A stretch of 45,657 nt of DNA from Bacteroides caecigallinarum (GCF_016901995.1 NZ_JACJLE010000035.1:1-45657); one strand, 5' to 3'. Shown: positions 25,831-35,214, numbered from the stretch's first letter. Made by a program: numbers and translations. The notes: generated from the sequence alone by a model not told the origin.

Positions 25831-27051
25831 TTATTCGTATCTCAACGCTTCTATTGGGTCAAGACATGCGGCTTTCTTTGCCGGATACCATCCGAAGAAA
25901 ACACCGGTGAATGTACATACTGCAAACGACAGGAGAACACTCCAAGGTTGAACATATACCGGCCAGTTGGCTACTGTCTTTATTATGTATGATGCACCGC
26001 ATCCCAGTATTACGCCAATCAATCCTCCGGTGATACTTATCAGTACTGATTCTATAAGGAATTGCGACAGAATGTCGATACCTCTTGCCCCTACTGACAT
26101 TCGCAGACCGATTTCTCTGGTACGTTCGGTTACTGAAACATACATGATGTTCATAATACCGATACCGCCCACTACTAGTGATATCCCTGCAATGCAGGCC
26201 AGAAGTGTCGTCATCAGGTCTGTAGTTGTATTAAGCATGGAACTTAACTCCTGTTGTGTTCTTATTGTGAAATCGTCGTCGTCGGTTTCTTTCAGCTTGT
26301 GTTCGCGGCGAAGTATATTTGTTATTTCGTCAACCGCTTCTTCTGTCATGTCCTCAGTCAGTGCCGATGCGAAAACTCCGCTCAGATATGTCTGTGCCAG
26401 AAGACGTTTCATCACGGTAGAGTAGGGTGCCAGCACTACATCGTCCTGGTCCATACCCATTGAGTTGTATCCCTTTGATTCAAGAATACCTATAACCCTG
26501 AGTGGAACCTGATTGCATCGTATTACTTTACCTATAGGGTCGGCACCGTCCGGAAACAGATTTTCAACGATTGTTGAACCTATTACGCAAACTTTTGCTG
26601 CTGTGCGTATATCTTCTTCCGTAAACATTTCGCCTTGTTCTATTTTCAGCTGTCTGATGTTTAGGTATCCTATGCTGACGCCGCTTACAGACGACGGATA
26701 GTTGTTGGCTCCTGATATAAGCTGTCCGCTTGCAGATACGTTAGGACTGATATCAGATAGGAAAACACATTCGTCTCTGAGTGTTTCGTAATTTTCAAGT
26801 TTCAGAGTCTGCATGGATGAAGCGTCCTGTCTTACTCCTCCTCGCATTTCACCTCCCGGATGGATCATGATCATGTTCGAACCCATCTCCGAGATTTGTT
26901 TCTGAATGCTTCGTTTTGAGCCTTGTCCTATTGCCAGCATGGCTATCACCGACGCTACACCTATTATTATGCCAAGCATCGTAAGGAATGCCCTAAGCTT
27001 GTTGTTGGATAGTGCTCTGATAGCTATTTTAAAAAGATTTGTTCCGTTCAT
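25831..27051 (-). CDS. MacB-type ABC transporter permease
   Basis: A 406-residue inner-membrane protein with an N-terminal helix (ALSNNKLRAFLTMLGIIIGVASVIAMLAIGQGS), a large periplasmic MacB_PCD domain (about 45-250) and three C-terminal helices of the FtsX domain. VSVTERTREIGLRMSVGA lies in the conserved cytoplasmic loop. The ATPase is encoded separately just upstream. With adaptor and TolC genes it forms a tripartite exporter for a macrolide-, peptide- or lipid-like substrate that cannot be specified. Confidence 0.93.
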   Translation of the reverse strand: MNGTNLFKIAIRALSNNKLRAFLTMLGIIIGVASVIAMLAIGQGSKRSIQKQISEMGSNMIMIHPGGEMRGGVRQDASSMQTLKLENYETLRDECVFLSDISPNVSASGQLISGANNYPSSVSGVSIGYLNIRQLKIEQGEMFTEEDIRTAAKVCVIGSTIVENLFPDGADPIGKVIRCNQVPLRVIGILESKGYNSMGMDQDDVVLAPYSTVMKRLLAQTYLSGVFASALTEDMTEEAVDEITNILRREHKLKETDDDDFTIRTQQELSSMLNTTTDLMTTLLACIAGISLVVGGIGIMNIMYVSVTERTREIGLRMSVGARGIDILSQFLIESVLISITGGLIGVILGCGASYIIKTVANWPVYVQPWSVLLSFAVCTFTGVFFGWYPAKKAACLDPIEALRYE

Positions 27052-27076
27052 TGTAAAAATGTTTTATTGTTCCGCA

Positions 27077-27823
27077 TCAGTCCTCATCATTTTTTGGCAG
27101 TGCGGCAAGTGCCTCTGCTGCCGAGAGGATATTGTTGTTTACGGTATCTTCAATCACATGTCCGTCGCGCAGGCGAATGTTACGGCTGCTGTACATTGCC
27201 AGTTCAGGATTGTGTGTAACGAATATTATAGTCCTTCCTTCGGCATGCAGTTTCTGGAAGAGTACAAGTATTTCAAACGATGTACGTGTGTCAAGGTTAC
27301 CGGTAGCTTCGTCCGCCAGAATTACGGCCGGATTGTTTACCAGTGCTCTGGCTATTGCTACACGTTGCATCTGTCCTCCGGACATCTGGTTCGACTTGTG
27401 CTCCAGTCTGTCGCCCAGTCCCACGGCTATCAGAGCTTCAATGGCTCTTCTGCGTCTTTCGGCTGCCGATACAGACGGGTTATACATCAGTGGCAACTCT
27501 ACGTTTTCTACTGCAGTCGTTTTAGGCAGAAGGTTGTAGTTCTGGAATACGAAACCTATTTTTCTGTTTCTCAGTATAGCTCTCTGAGGTTTGCTCATTG
27601 TTCTCACAGATACTCCGTCCAGAAGATATTCGCCGCTTGTAGGTGTGTCCAGACATCCAAGTGTGTTCAGCAAAGTAGATTTACCTGAGCCTGATGTACC
27701 CATGATAGTGACAAACTCGCCCTCTTTAATGCTGAACGATACTCCCCTGAGCGCATGTACCGTTTCGTCTCCCACACGGAAGTTTCGTTTTATATTCTGT
27801 AATTCGATTACTGTCTTGCTCAT
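27077..27823 (-). CDS. ABC transporter ATP-binding protein (MacB/LolD type)
   Basis: A 248-residue ATPase with Walker A GTSGSGKSTLLN (about 42-53), Q-loop FVFQNYNLLP, signature MSGGQMQRVAIARAL, Walker B VILADEATGNLD and the switch His in VTHNPELA. LolD/MacB-type ATPases have this length and the short, helicase-free architecture. It drives the permease encoded 25 bases downstream. Confidence 0.95.
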   Translation of the reverse strand: MSKTVIELQNIKRNFRVGDETVHALRGVSFSIKEGEFVTIMGTSGSGKSTLLNTLGCLDTPTSGEYLLDGVSVRTMSKPQRAILRNRKIGFVFQNYNLLPKTTAVENVELPLMYNPSVSAAERRRRAIEALIAVGLGDRLEHKSNQMSGGQMQRVAIARALVNNPAVILADEATGNLDTRTSFEILVLFQKLHAEGRTIIFVTHNPELAMYSSRNIRLRDGHVIEDTVNNNILSAAEALAALPKNDED

Positions 27824-27848
27824 GGTGATTAATCCTTTATTATTAAGA

Positions 27849-29054
27849 TTATTTCTTCTTGTTTCTTCCCGGAGGGCCTGGCATGAATGGATTCTGTTCG
27901 CCGCCTGTCTCTACCATTTCCGGCATTTCACCTTTTACTATTGTTTCTGTAATGATTTCAGTACCTTCGCTGATACCTGAAACTATTTCAGTGTTAGAAC
28001 CGTCGCTCATACCGGTCTTGACAGGGTGTGCAGTCAGTGATGTTGCATCCATTGTCCACACTTTTTTTGGCGAGTTGCAGTCATTTATGGTCTTTCCTCC
28101 TGCCAGCTTCTTGTCAGGTGTAAATCGGAGGGCCTTGTTCGGAACTACAAGAACATTCTCGCGTGTATCTGTGAAGATTGTCACGTTTGCTGTCAGTCTT
28201 GGTTTCAGTTTCAGGTCAGGATTATCTGCAGTGATTACAACCTCGTATGTCACAACGGTTTCAGATGTAGTACTTGTAGATGAGCTTGTACTGTTTGTAC
28301 TTCCCAGACGGATCTGCTTTACTCTTCCTTCGAACACGTCATTCGGATAGGCATCTACCGTAAATGTAACTCTTGCACTGTCCTTTACTCCTGCTATGTC
28401 AGCTTCATCTACATCTGCCACTACCTGCATCTTTGTAAGGTCGGCTGCAATTGTAAAAAGAGTCGGAGTTTCGAAACCTGAAGCCACAGTTTGTCCGGCT
28501 TCCACTTCGCGGCTTGTCACTACACCGTCGATAGGCGATGTGATTGTAGTATATGACAGATTTCTCTGTGCTTTTGCCAGTGCTGCCTTACTCTGGTCGT
28601 ATGTACTTTTCGCACGGCGGTAGTTATATTCGTATTGTTCGTATTCAGTGTCGCTGATAAGTTGTTTCTCGTGCAGAGTCTTGTTTCTTTCGTAAAGCTT
28701 TTCCTGATAATTATATTCTGCTTCTGCACCGTCGTATGTAGCTTGCGCTGACTGAAGGTCGCTTATAAGTGTCACGCGGTCCATTTCGGCTATCACTTCT
28801 CCCGCTTTAACCACAGAATTATAATCAACATAAATCTTGTCTATGATACCTGATACCTGAGTACCTACTTCTACTTCAGTTACAGGTTCTATAGTACCTG
28901 TAGCTGTAATTGAATTGCTGATGGTGCCCTTGTGTACAGCTGATGTGGCGAAACTTATTGTCTGGTTTGATTTTTTTCCACCGAATATCCACAGTCCTGC
29001 TCCAGCCAGCACTATTATAGCAGCTGCGATGATGAAAACTTTCTTCTTTTTCAT
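27849..29054 (-). CDS. MacA-like periplasmic adaptor (HlyD family)
   Basis: A 401-residue membrane-fusion protein. An N-terminal membrane anchor (about 5-25) is followed by a biotinyl-lipoyl-like half (TATGTIEPVTEVEVGTQVSG), an alpha-hairpin coiled coil (about 95-165, LQSAQATYDGAEAEYNYQEK), the second lipoyl half (SPIDGVVTSREVEAGQTV) and a beta-barrel domain. It ends in a Pro/Gly-rich tail (PFMPGPPGRNKKK). It connects the permease to the TolC-like protein encoded upstream. Confidence 0.93.
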   Translation of the reverse strand: MKKKKVFIIAAAIIVLAGAGLWIFGGKKSNQTISFATSAVHKGTISNSITATGTIEPVTEVEVGTQVSGIIDKIYVDYNSVVKAGEVIAEMDRVTLISDLQSAQATYDGAEAEYNYQEKLYERNKTLHEKQLISDTEYEQYEYNYRRAKSTYDQSKAALAKAQRNLSYTTITSPIDGVVTSREVEAGQTVASGFETPTLFTIAADLTKMQVVADVDEADIAGVKDSARVTFTVDAYPNDVFEGRVKQIRLGSTNSTSSSTSTTSETVVTYEVVITADNPDLKLKPRLTANVTIFTDTRENVLVVPNKALRFTPDKKLAGGKTINDCNSPKKVWTMDATSLTAHPVKTGMSDGSNTEIVSGISEGTEIITETIVKGEMPEMVETGGEQNPFMPGPPGRNKKK

Positions 29055-29105
29055 ATTTAGTTGTTTTTCCGATTTTCTTTTTGTTTATAATTTAATTTGC
29101 CTGTG

Positions 29106-30449
29106 TCAAAGCTTTATGTCGTTTCCTGCATAGAAATCAAGCAACGCTCTGTCAAGTATAGCCATGTATTTGGCCTGAACACGCTGCTGCTGTGCGCTCA
29201 GCAGATTATTTTTTTCAGTAAGCAGTTCCACAGTATTCTTTATGCCGAGATTAAACTGTTCGTTCACTATATCGAAGCTGGTCTGACAGCTTTGTAGCTT
29301 GCTGTTGGCTGCCTCATATTGTTGCTGTGCATTCAGTGCATCCAGCCATAAACTTTCTATAGTGGAATAAAGTTCCTTTTGTTTGTTTATCAGGTCCAAT
29401 TGTGATGAACTGTATGTAATCTGCGCTTTCTGTACTGCACTTTTAGTCTGCCTGTTGTTGAATATAGGAATACTCAGATTTATACCAATCATATTGTTCC
29501 ATCCGTATTTCATCTGTTCTGCCCAGTTGTTTGTGCTGGCATTGTTTGTCATACTTGATGTTGAGGCCGACAGGCTTATTGTAGGCAGGTACCCGGCCTT
29601 AGCTGTTTTTATACCAAGCTTGGCATTGTCTATGCTCAGCTTGCTGCTCTGTATTTCAGGTCTTGATGTCAGTGCTGTATTGTAAACGTCTATCTGGTTG
29701 GGCAAAACAGCCATAACATCCTCATCTTTCAGTTCCGGTATGTCAAGAACCATTTCTGTAGTACCGTCAAGTTCCAAGAGCTGTTTTAGTTGGAGTTTGT
29801 AATTTCTCAGTGTGCTTTCCGCTGTTACCAGTTGATACTTGTCGTTGCTGGCCTGAGCTTCCAGTTGGGCCACATCCGATTTCGACAGACTTCCTTCGTT
29901 AAACAGCTCTACTGCACGCTTGTATGTAGCTTCGCTCACTTCCAGTGTGTTTTTGTTTATCTCTACCGATTCGTTGGCATATAGAATCTGCACGAATAGT
30001 TTCGTTATCTCCTCTTGCAGCATGTTTTCTGTTTCGGTCACTGACAACCCGGCTATTTCTTTGTTTGCCTTCTGCTGCTTGATGTTGTTCAGTCGTTGTC
30101 CTCCGTTCCACAGTGTCCATTGTGCGCTGAGGCTGTAGCTCCCGTTGTATGTGTTATTGTTGTCGCTGGTGATAATCTCAGTTCCGCTTACGGTTGCACT
30201 TGTTTCCTGATACGGACGGTTCACCAGATTATGTCCTGTAGAGAAAGACAGGCTTGGAAACAGTGATGCCTTTGCAGTTTTCACATCCACATCAGCTTCT
30301 TCCAGCGAAAGTTTGTTTTGCTGCAGCTGTATGTTTTTCTCCAGAGCATAGTCAATGCAGTCTTGCAGGCTCCAGGTCTTGTTATCCTGAGCATATAGTC
30401 CTGTGCTTGAACTTAGGACTGCGATAATGAATAAATCCCTTTGTCTCAT
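29106..30449 (-). CDS. TolC family outer-membrane efflux protein
   Basis: A 447-residue protein with a signal peptide (cleavage after GLYA). Two OEP repeats follow, each with long helices (WSLQDCIDYALEKNIQLQQN near the front, FDIVNEQFNLGIKNTVELL at the end). It is expected to form the trimeric outer-membrane channel of the exporter. It is the first gene of the minus-strand operon. Confidence 0.93.
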   Translation of the reverse strand: MRQRDLFIIAVLSSSTGLYAQDNKTWSLQDCIDYALEKNIQLQQNKLSLEEADVDVKTAKASLFPSLSFSTGHNLVNRPYQETSATVSGTEIITSDNNNTYNGSYSLSAQWTLWNGGQRLNNIKQQKANKEIAGLSVTETENMLQEEITKLFVQILYANESVEINKNTLEVSEATYKRAVELFNEGSLSKSDVAQLEAQASNDKYQLVTAESTLRNYKLQLKQLLELDGTTEMVLDIPELKDEDVMAVLPNQIDVYNTALTSRPEIQSSKLSIDNAKLGIKTAKAGYLPTISLSASTSSMTNNASTNNWAEQMKYGWNNMIGINLSIPIFNNRQTKSAVQKAQITYSSSQLDLINKQKELYSTIESLWLDALNAQQQYEAANSKLQSCQTSFDIVNEQFNLGIKNTVELLTEKNNLLSAQQQRVQAKYMAILDRALLDFYAGNDIKL

Positions 30450-30481
30450 TTTTTACTGTTATCTTTAATTCTTTTCTGAGG

Positions 30482-30513
30482 CAAAATTATTCCTTATATA
30501 ATATAGAGGCAAA
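30482..30513 (-). promoter_or_regulatory. Promoter of the tolC-macA-macB operon (TTTG-N20-TAATTTTG)
   Basis: On the minus strand TTTG (30513-30510) and TAATTTTG (30489-30482) are 20 bases apart, about 33 bases before the tolC start. Same geometry as the lytS promoter. Confidence 0.65.
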
Positions 30514-30611
30514 AAAGATAGATTTGGCAAAGAAATATGTGGACCAAACCTTGATTTTTCACGATAAATCATTTACTTTGTAATCATTATAAAAATATAT
30601 GCTTATTAATT

Positions 30612-30833
30612 ATGAATATAATAGGAATTTATAGATTTTATGCAGACGGTTTCAGGTCTATGACTACAGGACGTGTGCTTTGGTTCATAATACTGGTGAA
30701 ACTGTTTGTGATGTTCTTTATAATCAAACTGTTCTTTTTCCCTTCTTTTCTGAAAGACAAGACTGCGGAGGAAAAACAGGATTATGTAGGCAATGAACTG
30801 ATTATACGGGCATCGGACTCTTATGCGAAATAA
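30612..30833 (+). CDS. DUF4492 protein, cytochrome bd associated
   Basis: A 73-residue protein with an N-terminal amphipathic segment (IYRFYADGFRSMTTGRVLW) and one membrane helix (about 23-45). DUF4492 is found almost only beside cydAB in Bacteroidetes and Epsilonproteobacteria. It may be a small accessory subunit of the bd oxidase, but this is inference from position. It lies 32 bases before cydA. Confidence 0.88.
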   Translation: MNIIGIYRFYADGFRSMTTGRVLWFIILVKLFVMFFIIKLFFFPSFLKDKTAEEKQDYVGNELIIRASDSYAK

Positions 30834-30865
30834 TTGATCAAACTAACTTAATAAAACTTTATTTT

Positions 30866-32368
30866 ATGATTGAAGCTATTGACACTTCTTTGATTGACTG
30901 GTCTAGGGCGCAGTTTGCCCTGACGGCCATGTATCACTGGCTGTTTGTTCCTCTCACACTCGGTCTGGCTGTGATAATGGGAACAATGGAAACTGTTTAT
31001 TATCGTACTGGCAATGAGTTCTGGAAACGTACAGCCAAGTTCTGGATGAAACTTTTCGGAATAAACTTTGCCGTCGGTGTTGCCACCGGACTTATTCTTG
31101 AGTTCCAGTTCGGAACCAACTGGAGTAATTATTCATGGTTTGTGGGCGACATATTCGGTGCCCCGTTGGCGATAGAGGGAATACTGGCATTCTTTATGGA
31201 GGCTACATTCATAGCAGTTATGTTCTTCGGATGGGAGAAGGTTAGCCGCCGCTTCCACCTTGCATCTACATGGCTCACCGGACTTGGAGCTACGATTTCG
31301 GCATGGTGGATATTGGTTGCAAATTCGTGGATGCAATATCCTGTAGGAATGGAATTCAATCCGGATACCATGCGTAATGAGATGGTAGATTTTATGTCCG
31401 TAGCATTCTCGCCTGTAGCAGTAGTAAAGTTCTTCCATACAGTTATAAGCAGCTGGATTTTAGGAGCTGTTTTTGTTGTGGGAGTAAGCTGCTGGTATCT
31501 TATAAAAAAACGTGAAAAAGAATTTGCCAAGGCAAGCATAAAGGTAGCTTCTGCCGTAGGTCTGTTTGCATCTATTGTGACTGCAGCTACAGGCGACCAG
31601 TCGGCATATCAGGTGGCTCAGGTGCAGCCTATGAAACTTGCGTCAATGGAAGCCCTCTATGACGGAAGTGCGCATGCTCCTCTTACGGTTGTTGGTCCTG
31701 TGGAAATACCTGAAATGCTTTCGGTTCTTGCCACACACAGTACAGACGGCTTTGTTCCCGGTATAAACGATATAATGAAAGGCGGATACCAGCTTGCCGA
31801 CGGAACAAAAGCTCTTTCAGTAGATGAAAAGGTGGAACGTGGAAAGATTGCAATCAAGGCTTTGGCCGACTATAGACAGGCTAAAAAAGATGGCAATTCG
31901 TCTGAGATGGAAACCTCGCTTAGTCTGCTTAACGAGAATATGCCATATTTCGGTTACGGATATATCAAGGATACATCTACGCTTGTGCCAGACGTAAATC
32001 TTATGTTCTGGTCATTCCGTGTGATGGTAGGTCTGGGAATGTATTTCATTGTTCTGTTTGCTGTCCTTCTGTTCCTCACATGGAAGAAAACCTGCAATGT
32101 AGATTATCACAACTGGCTGCTTTGGCTGGGAGTGTGGAGTATTCCTCTGGCATACATCGCCAGCCAGGCAGGATGGATAGTTGCCGAAGTGGGACGTCAG
32201 CCATGGACTATTCAGGATATGCTTCCTGTTGATGCGGCAATATCCAAACTAGAGACCGGTTCGGTACAGACCACATTCTTCATATTCCTAATCATGTTCA
32301 CCGTTCTTCTGATAGCAGAGATAGGAATAATGCTCAAGGCTATTAAACACGGTCCGGAGGAGAAATAA
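30866..32368 (+). CDS. cydA: Cytochrome bd quinol oxidase subunit I
   Basis: A 500-residue, nine-helix subunit that carries hemes b558, b595 and d and reduces O2 with electrons from menaquinol. The N-terminal heme ligand His is in ALTAMYHWLFVPLTLG (about H24). GWIVAEVGRQPW, the quinol-side motif, and the b558 Met region near FWSFRVMVGLGMYF are present. The periplasmic Q loop is of intermediate length (about 255-345). In gut Bacteroides this oxidase supports nanaerobic growth. Confidence 0.97.
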   Translation: MIEAIDTSLIDWSRAQFALTAMYHWLFVPLTLGLAVIMGTMETVYYRTGNEFWKRTAKFWMKLFGINFAVGVATGLILEFQFGTNWSNYSWFVGDIFGAPLAIEGILAFFMEATFIAVMFFGWEKVSRRFHLASTWLTGLGATISAWWILVANSWMQYPVGMEFNPDTMRNEMVDFMSVAFSPVAVVKFFHTVISSWILGAVFVVGVSCWYLIKKREKEFAKASIKVASAVGLFASIVTAATGDQSAYQVAQVQPMKLASMEALYDGSAHAPLTVVGPVEIPEMLSVLATHSTDGFVPGINDIMKGGYQLADGTKALSVDEKVERGKIAIKALADYRQAKKDGNSSEMETSLSLLNENMPYFGYGYIKDTSTLVPDVNLMFWSFRVMVGLGMYFIVLFAVLLFLTWKKTCNVDYHNWLLWLGVWSIPLAYIASQAGWIVAEVGRQPWTIQDMLPVDAAISKLETGSVQTTFFIFLIMFTVLLIAEIGIMLKAIKHGPEEK

Positions 32369-32405
32369 CACTATATTGTTTTGATAAATATTATTTACAT
32401 TTGAT

Positions 32406-33557
32406 ATGGAATCTACATATATATTCTTACAGCACTATTGGTGGTTCATCGTGTCACTGCTGGGTGCAATACTGGTGTTCCTGCTGTTCGTGCAGGGAGG
32501 CAATTCTTTGATTTACCGTATAGGGCAGACCGAAGAAGAGAGAAAGATGCTTGTAAACTCTACAGGCAGAAAGTGGGAGTTTACGTTTACTACGCTTGTA
32601 ACCTTCGGAGGGGCATTCTTTGCATCCTTCCCATTATTCTATAGTACAAGTTTCGGAGGAGCATACTGGCTTTGGATGATAATACTTTTCACTTTCGTGC
32701 TTCAGGCAGTATCGTATGAGTTTCAGTCCAAGCTGGGCAATCTGCTGGGGCAGCGTACATACAGATACTTCCTTATGCTGAACGGTGTGATGGGACCTCT
32801 GCTACTCGGAATGGCTGTGTCAACATTCTTCTATGGCTCAAACTTCGAAGTGACAAAAGATAATCTTACCGAACTTGGTATGCCTGTCATCAGCACATGG
32901 TCAAACGGATGGCACGGGCTTGACGCCTTTGCCGAGCCATGGAATCTCGTGCTCGGAATGGCAGTGTTCTTCCTGGCAAGACTTCTTGGAGGAATGTATT
33001 TCATCAACAATATAGATAATGAACAGATAAATACCCGTTGTCGCCGACAGCTGATTTCCGATGCGGTGCCTTTCCTTCTGTTCTTCCTGGCATACGTGAT
33101 ACGTACATTGCTGAAAGACGGATTTGCCGTAAATCCGGAAACTCAGGCGATAGTGATGGAACCTTATAAGTATTTCAACAATTTCGTTGATATGCCATAT
33201 CTTCTTGTATTGTTCCTCGCAGGTGTAGTATGCGTGTTATACGGTCTTGGCAAGAGCATCCTGGTTTCAACATATAAGAAAGGTATATGGTTTTCAGGTA
33301 TAGGAACAGTATTGACAGTCCTTTCTTTGTTGCTTGTTGCAGGGTATAACAATACGGCATATTATCCGTCGTTGACTGATTTGCAGAGTTCGCTCACGAT
33401 ATCAAACAGCTGCTCCAGCCTGTTCACTCTCAAGACCATGGCATATGTGTCAATTCTTGTTCCGTTTGTTTTGGCTTATATAATTTATGCATGGCGTGCT
33501 ATAGACCGCAAATCTATTACTGCGGATGAGATAAAGAATGATGACCATGCATATTGA
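32406..33557 (+). CDS. cydB: Cytochrome bd quinol oxidase subunit II
   Basis: A 383-residue membrane protein with about eight helices, matching the Bacteroidetes CydB form: QHYWWFIVSLLGAILVFLLFVQGGNSLI at the start and GMAVFFLARLLGGMYFINNID mid-protein. It forms a heterodimer with CydA and starts 37 bases after it. A terminator follows at 33585. Confidence 0.95.
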   Translation: MESTYIFLQHYWWFIVSLLGAILVFLLFVQGGNSLIYRIGQTEEERKMLVNSTGRKWEFTFTTLVTFGGAFFASFPLFYSTSFGGAYWLWMIILFTFVLQAVSYEFQSKLGNLLGQRTYRYFLMLNGVMGPLLLGMAVSTFFYGSNFEVTKDNLTELGMPVISTWSNGWHGLDAFAEPWNLVLGMAVFFLARLLGGMYFINNIDNEQINTRCRRQLISDAVPFLLFFLAYVIRTLLKDGFAVNPETQAIVMEPYKYFNNFVDMPYLLVLFLAGVVCVLYGLGKSILVSTYKKGIWFSGIGTVLTVLSLLLVAGYNNTAYYPSLTDLQSSLTISNSCSSLFTLKTMAYVSILVPFVLAYIIYAWRAIDRKSITADEIKNDDHAY

Positions 33558-33584
33558 TGCTTGATTCAGATAAACATATAACAG

Positions 33585-33635
33585 AATGTGCCGGATAGCA
33601 GCTTTCCCTTTTAGCTGTTTCCGGCACATTTCGTT
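33585..33635 (+). terminator. Terminator between cydB and trxA
   Basis: AATGTGCCGGA (33585-33595) pairs with TCCGGCACATT (33620-33630), with an inner AGCAGCT/AGCTGTT pairing, followed by TCGTTTT. It ends the cyd transcript and probably also limits the converging trxA transcript. Confidence 0.75.
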
Positions 33636-33650
33636 TTGTGTTAAAATATA

Positions 33651-34016
33651 TTATCCCAAGAGTACCTTATGTATAGCATCCTTCAATGCAGGTTTAGGCA
33701 TAGCTCCCTGAGCCATCTGTGGAGCGCCGGTCATAGGTACGAAGAGTAGTGTAGGTACGCTGCGTATAGCAAATAGTCCTGCCAGTTCCTCTTCCTGGTC
33801 AACATCTATCTTATATATGTCTATCTTTCCGTCATATTCCTCTGCCAGTTCATCCAGTACCGGAGCCAGCATCTTGCAAGGTCCGCACCATGTGGCATAG
33901 AAGTCTATCAGAGCAGGACGCTCACCAAGGAACTTCCATTCGTTAGGGTTAGTTTCATAATTGGCAACTTTATTCAGGAATTCTTTTTTAGTCAGATGTT
34001 TTGCTTTCATAATCAA
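33651..34016 (-). CDS. trxA: Thioredoxin
   Basis: A 121-residue thioredoxin-fold protein with the redox-active WCGPCK motif (about residues 44-49) in FYATWCGPCKMLAPVL, the cis-Pro in RSVPTLLF, and no signal peptide, so it is cytoplasmic. It is divergently transcribed from the oxyR-type gene. Confidence 0.93.
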   Translation of the reverse strand: MIMKAKHLTKKEFLNKVANYETNPNEWKFLGERPALIDFYATWCGPCKMLAPVLDELAEEYDGKIDIYKIDVDQEEELAGLFAIRSVPTLLFVPMTGAPQMAQGAMPKPALKDAIHKVLLG

Positions 34017-34118
34017 TCATTATTTATGGGTTATTACTTCATTATTTATTAGGATCGTATATCTTTACCATATTCTTAATAATTCGTTCATGGTAGTAAT
34101 TGTTTTAAGTTTCTGATG

Positions 34119-34126
34119 CAAAAGTA
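34119..34126 (-). promoter_or_regulatory. -7 element of trxA (TACTTTTG on the minus strand)
   Basis: CAAAAGTA on the plus strand reads TACTTTTG on the minus strand. A TTG-like -33 (34147-34149) lies at the expected distance. It overlaps an upstream in-frame ATG (34116) of the divergent gene, which argues against that codon being the oxyR start. Confidence 0.5.
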
Positions 34127-34160
34127 CGCTATTTACGCTATGCAGACAACAGATTATTTC

Positions 34161-34168
34161 TATCTTTG
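34161..34168 (+). promoter_or_regulatory. -7 element of oxyR (TATCTTTG)
   Basis: TATCTTTG matches TAnnTTTG and lies 22 bases before the ATG at 34191. RNA would begin near 34175, past the upstream ATG at 34116, so it decides the start codon. Confidence 0.55.
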
Positions 34169-34190
34169 TATAGACAAAATCTATACAACC

Positions 34191-35120
34191 ATGAATTTAC
34201 AACAGATGGAATATATTGTGGCACTCGACAAGTATCGTCATTTCGTACTTGCTGCCGAGGCATGCGGTGTTACTCAGCCAACACTGAGTGCCATGATTCA
34301 GAAACTTGAAGAAGAACTTGACGTTAAGATATTCAGCCGCGACAGAAGGAATGTAGCTCCAACAGCCATAGGGCAGAAGATAATACGCCAGGCACAGATA
34401 GCACTGAACGAATCGCAGAGAATAAAGGAACTTGTATCCGACGAGACCGGTACTATGACTGGTAGTCTGAGGATAGGAATACTCCCTACAATAGCTCCGT
34501 ATTTGGTGCCTGACTTCATTCATAAATTTCGTGACATGCATCCCGATGTAGATCTGTCTATCGACGAGAAAGAAAATGCCTCACTTGTACGCGAACTTCG
34601 TTTCGGAAATATCGATATAGCCATCTCCACCATGCCGGAAGATAGGGAAGGGATATTGGAAATACCGGTCTATATAGAGAAGTTCGTTGCGTATTTCTCT
34701 TCGGAGTGCAGCCAGGCACAGAAGATAATAGCAAGCGGAAGCCTGCCTGCCGAACAGATGTGGATACTGAAGGAAGGACATTGCGTACCTAACGGTTCAA
34801 TGAACTTCTGCAAGAACAAGGATATAGGAAACCACATCTATGAGGCCGGCAGTATAGAAACGCTGGTCAGGATAGTTGACCGCAACGGAGGTTATACCAT
34901 TATTCCGGAACTTCACATCCCTTTCCTGTCAGACAGTCAGAAAGAAAATGTTGTACACTTGAATGTCACTCCTCCTGCTCAAAGGTGTGTATCCATACTT
35001 ATAAAAGACGATTTCATAAGGGAACGTGCCGTAAATGCCGTGTTGGAAACAATGAAATCAATAATTCCGGACTATATGATGGAAGAAAGACTCAGAAAAC
35101 ATAAGATAAAACTCCGGTAA
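34191..35120 (+). CDS. oxyR: OxyR-type hydrogen-peroxide-sensing LysR regulator
   Basis: A 309-residue LysR-family protein from the ATG at 34191. The N-terminal helix-turn-helix (HFVLAAEACGVTQPTLSAMIQKLEEELDVKIF) and the C-terminal substrate-type domain match OxyR. The redox cysteines C198 and C207 in EGHCVPNGSMNFC have the same eight-residue spacing as C199/C208 of E. coli OxyR. It would activate peroxide defence genes; the divergent trxA is a likely target. A longer start at 34116 is rejected because the promoter lies inside it. Confidence 0.93.
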   Translation: MNLQQMEYIVALDKYRHFVLAAEACGVTQPTLSAMIQKLEEELDVKIFSRDRRNVAPTAIGQKIIRQAQIALNESQRIKELVSDETGTMTGSLRIGILPTIAPYLVPDFIHKFRDMHPDVDLSIDEKENASLVRELRFGNIDIAISTMPEDREGILEIPVYIEKFVAYFSSECSQAQKIIASGSLPAEQMWILKEGHCVPNGSMNFCKNKDIGNHIYEAGSIETLVRIVDRNGGYTIIPELHIPFLSDSQKENVVHLNVTPPAQRCVSILIKDDFIRERAVNAVLETMKSIIPDYMMEERLRKHKIKLR

Positions 35121-35126
35121 ATATTT

Positions 35127-35214
35127 ATCGTTACACGTTCGTGTCACTATTGTTACACGTTCGTGTCACTATCGTTACACATTCGTGTTACTATCGTTAC
35201 ACGTTCGTGTCACG
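35127..35214. repeat. Four tandem 22-bp repeats with a palindromic core
   Basis: Four units of exactly 22 bases (35127-35148, 35149-35170, 35171-35192, 35193-35214) follow the oxyR stop by 7 bases. Each contains GTTACACGTTCGTGTCAC, an imperfect palindrome with ACACG-TT-CGTGT at its centre; units differ by one to three bases. The period is about two helical turns. Possible roles are operator, recombinase accessory sites, or a 3'-end structure. There is no spacer sequence, so it is not a CRISPR. Confidence 0.85.

Noticed and set aside
34116..34190. Upstream in-frame ATG of the oxyR gene
   Set aside because: The oxyR -7 element lies inside this extension, and OxyR proteins begin at the MNLQQMEY type of N-terminus.
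35127..35214. Regular 22-bp repeats as a CRISPR array
   Set aside because: The units are directly adjacent with no spacers, and no cas gene is present.
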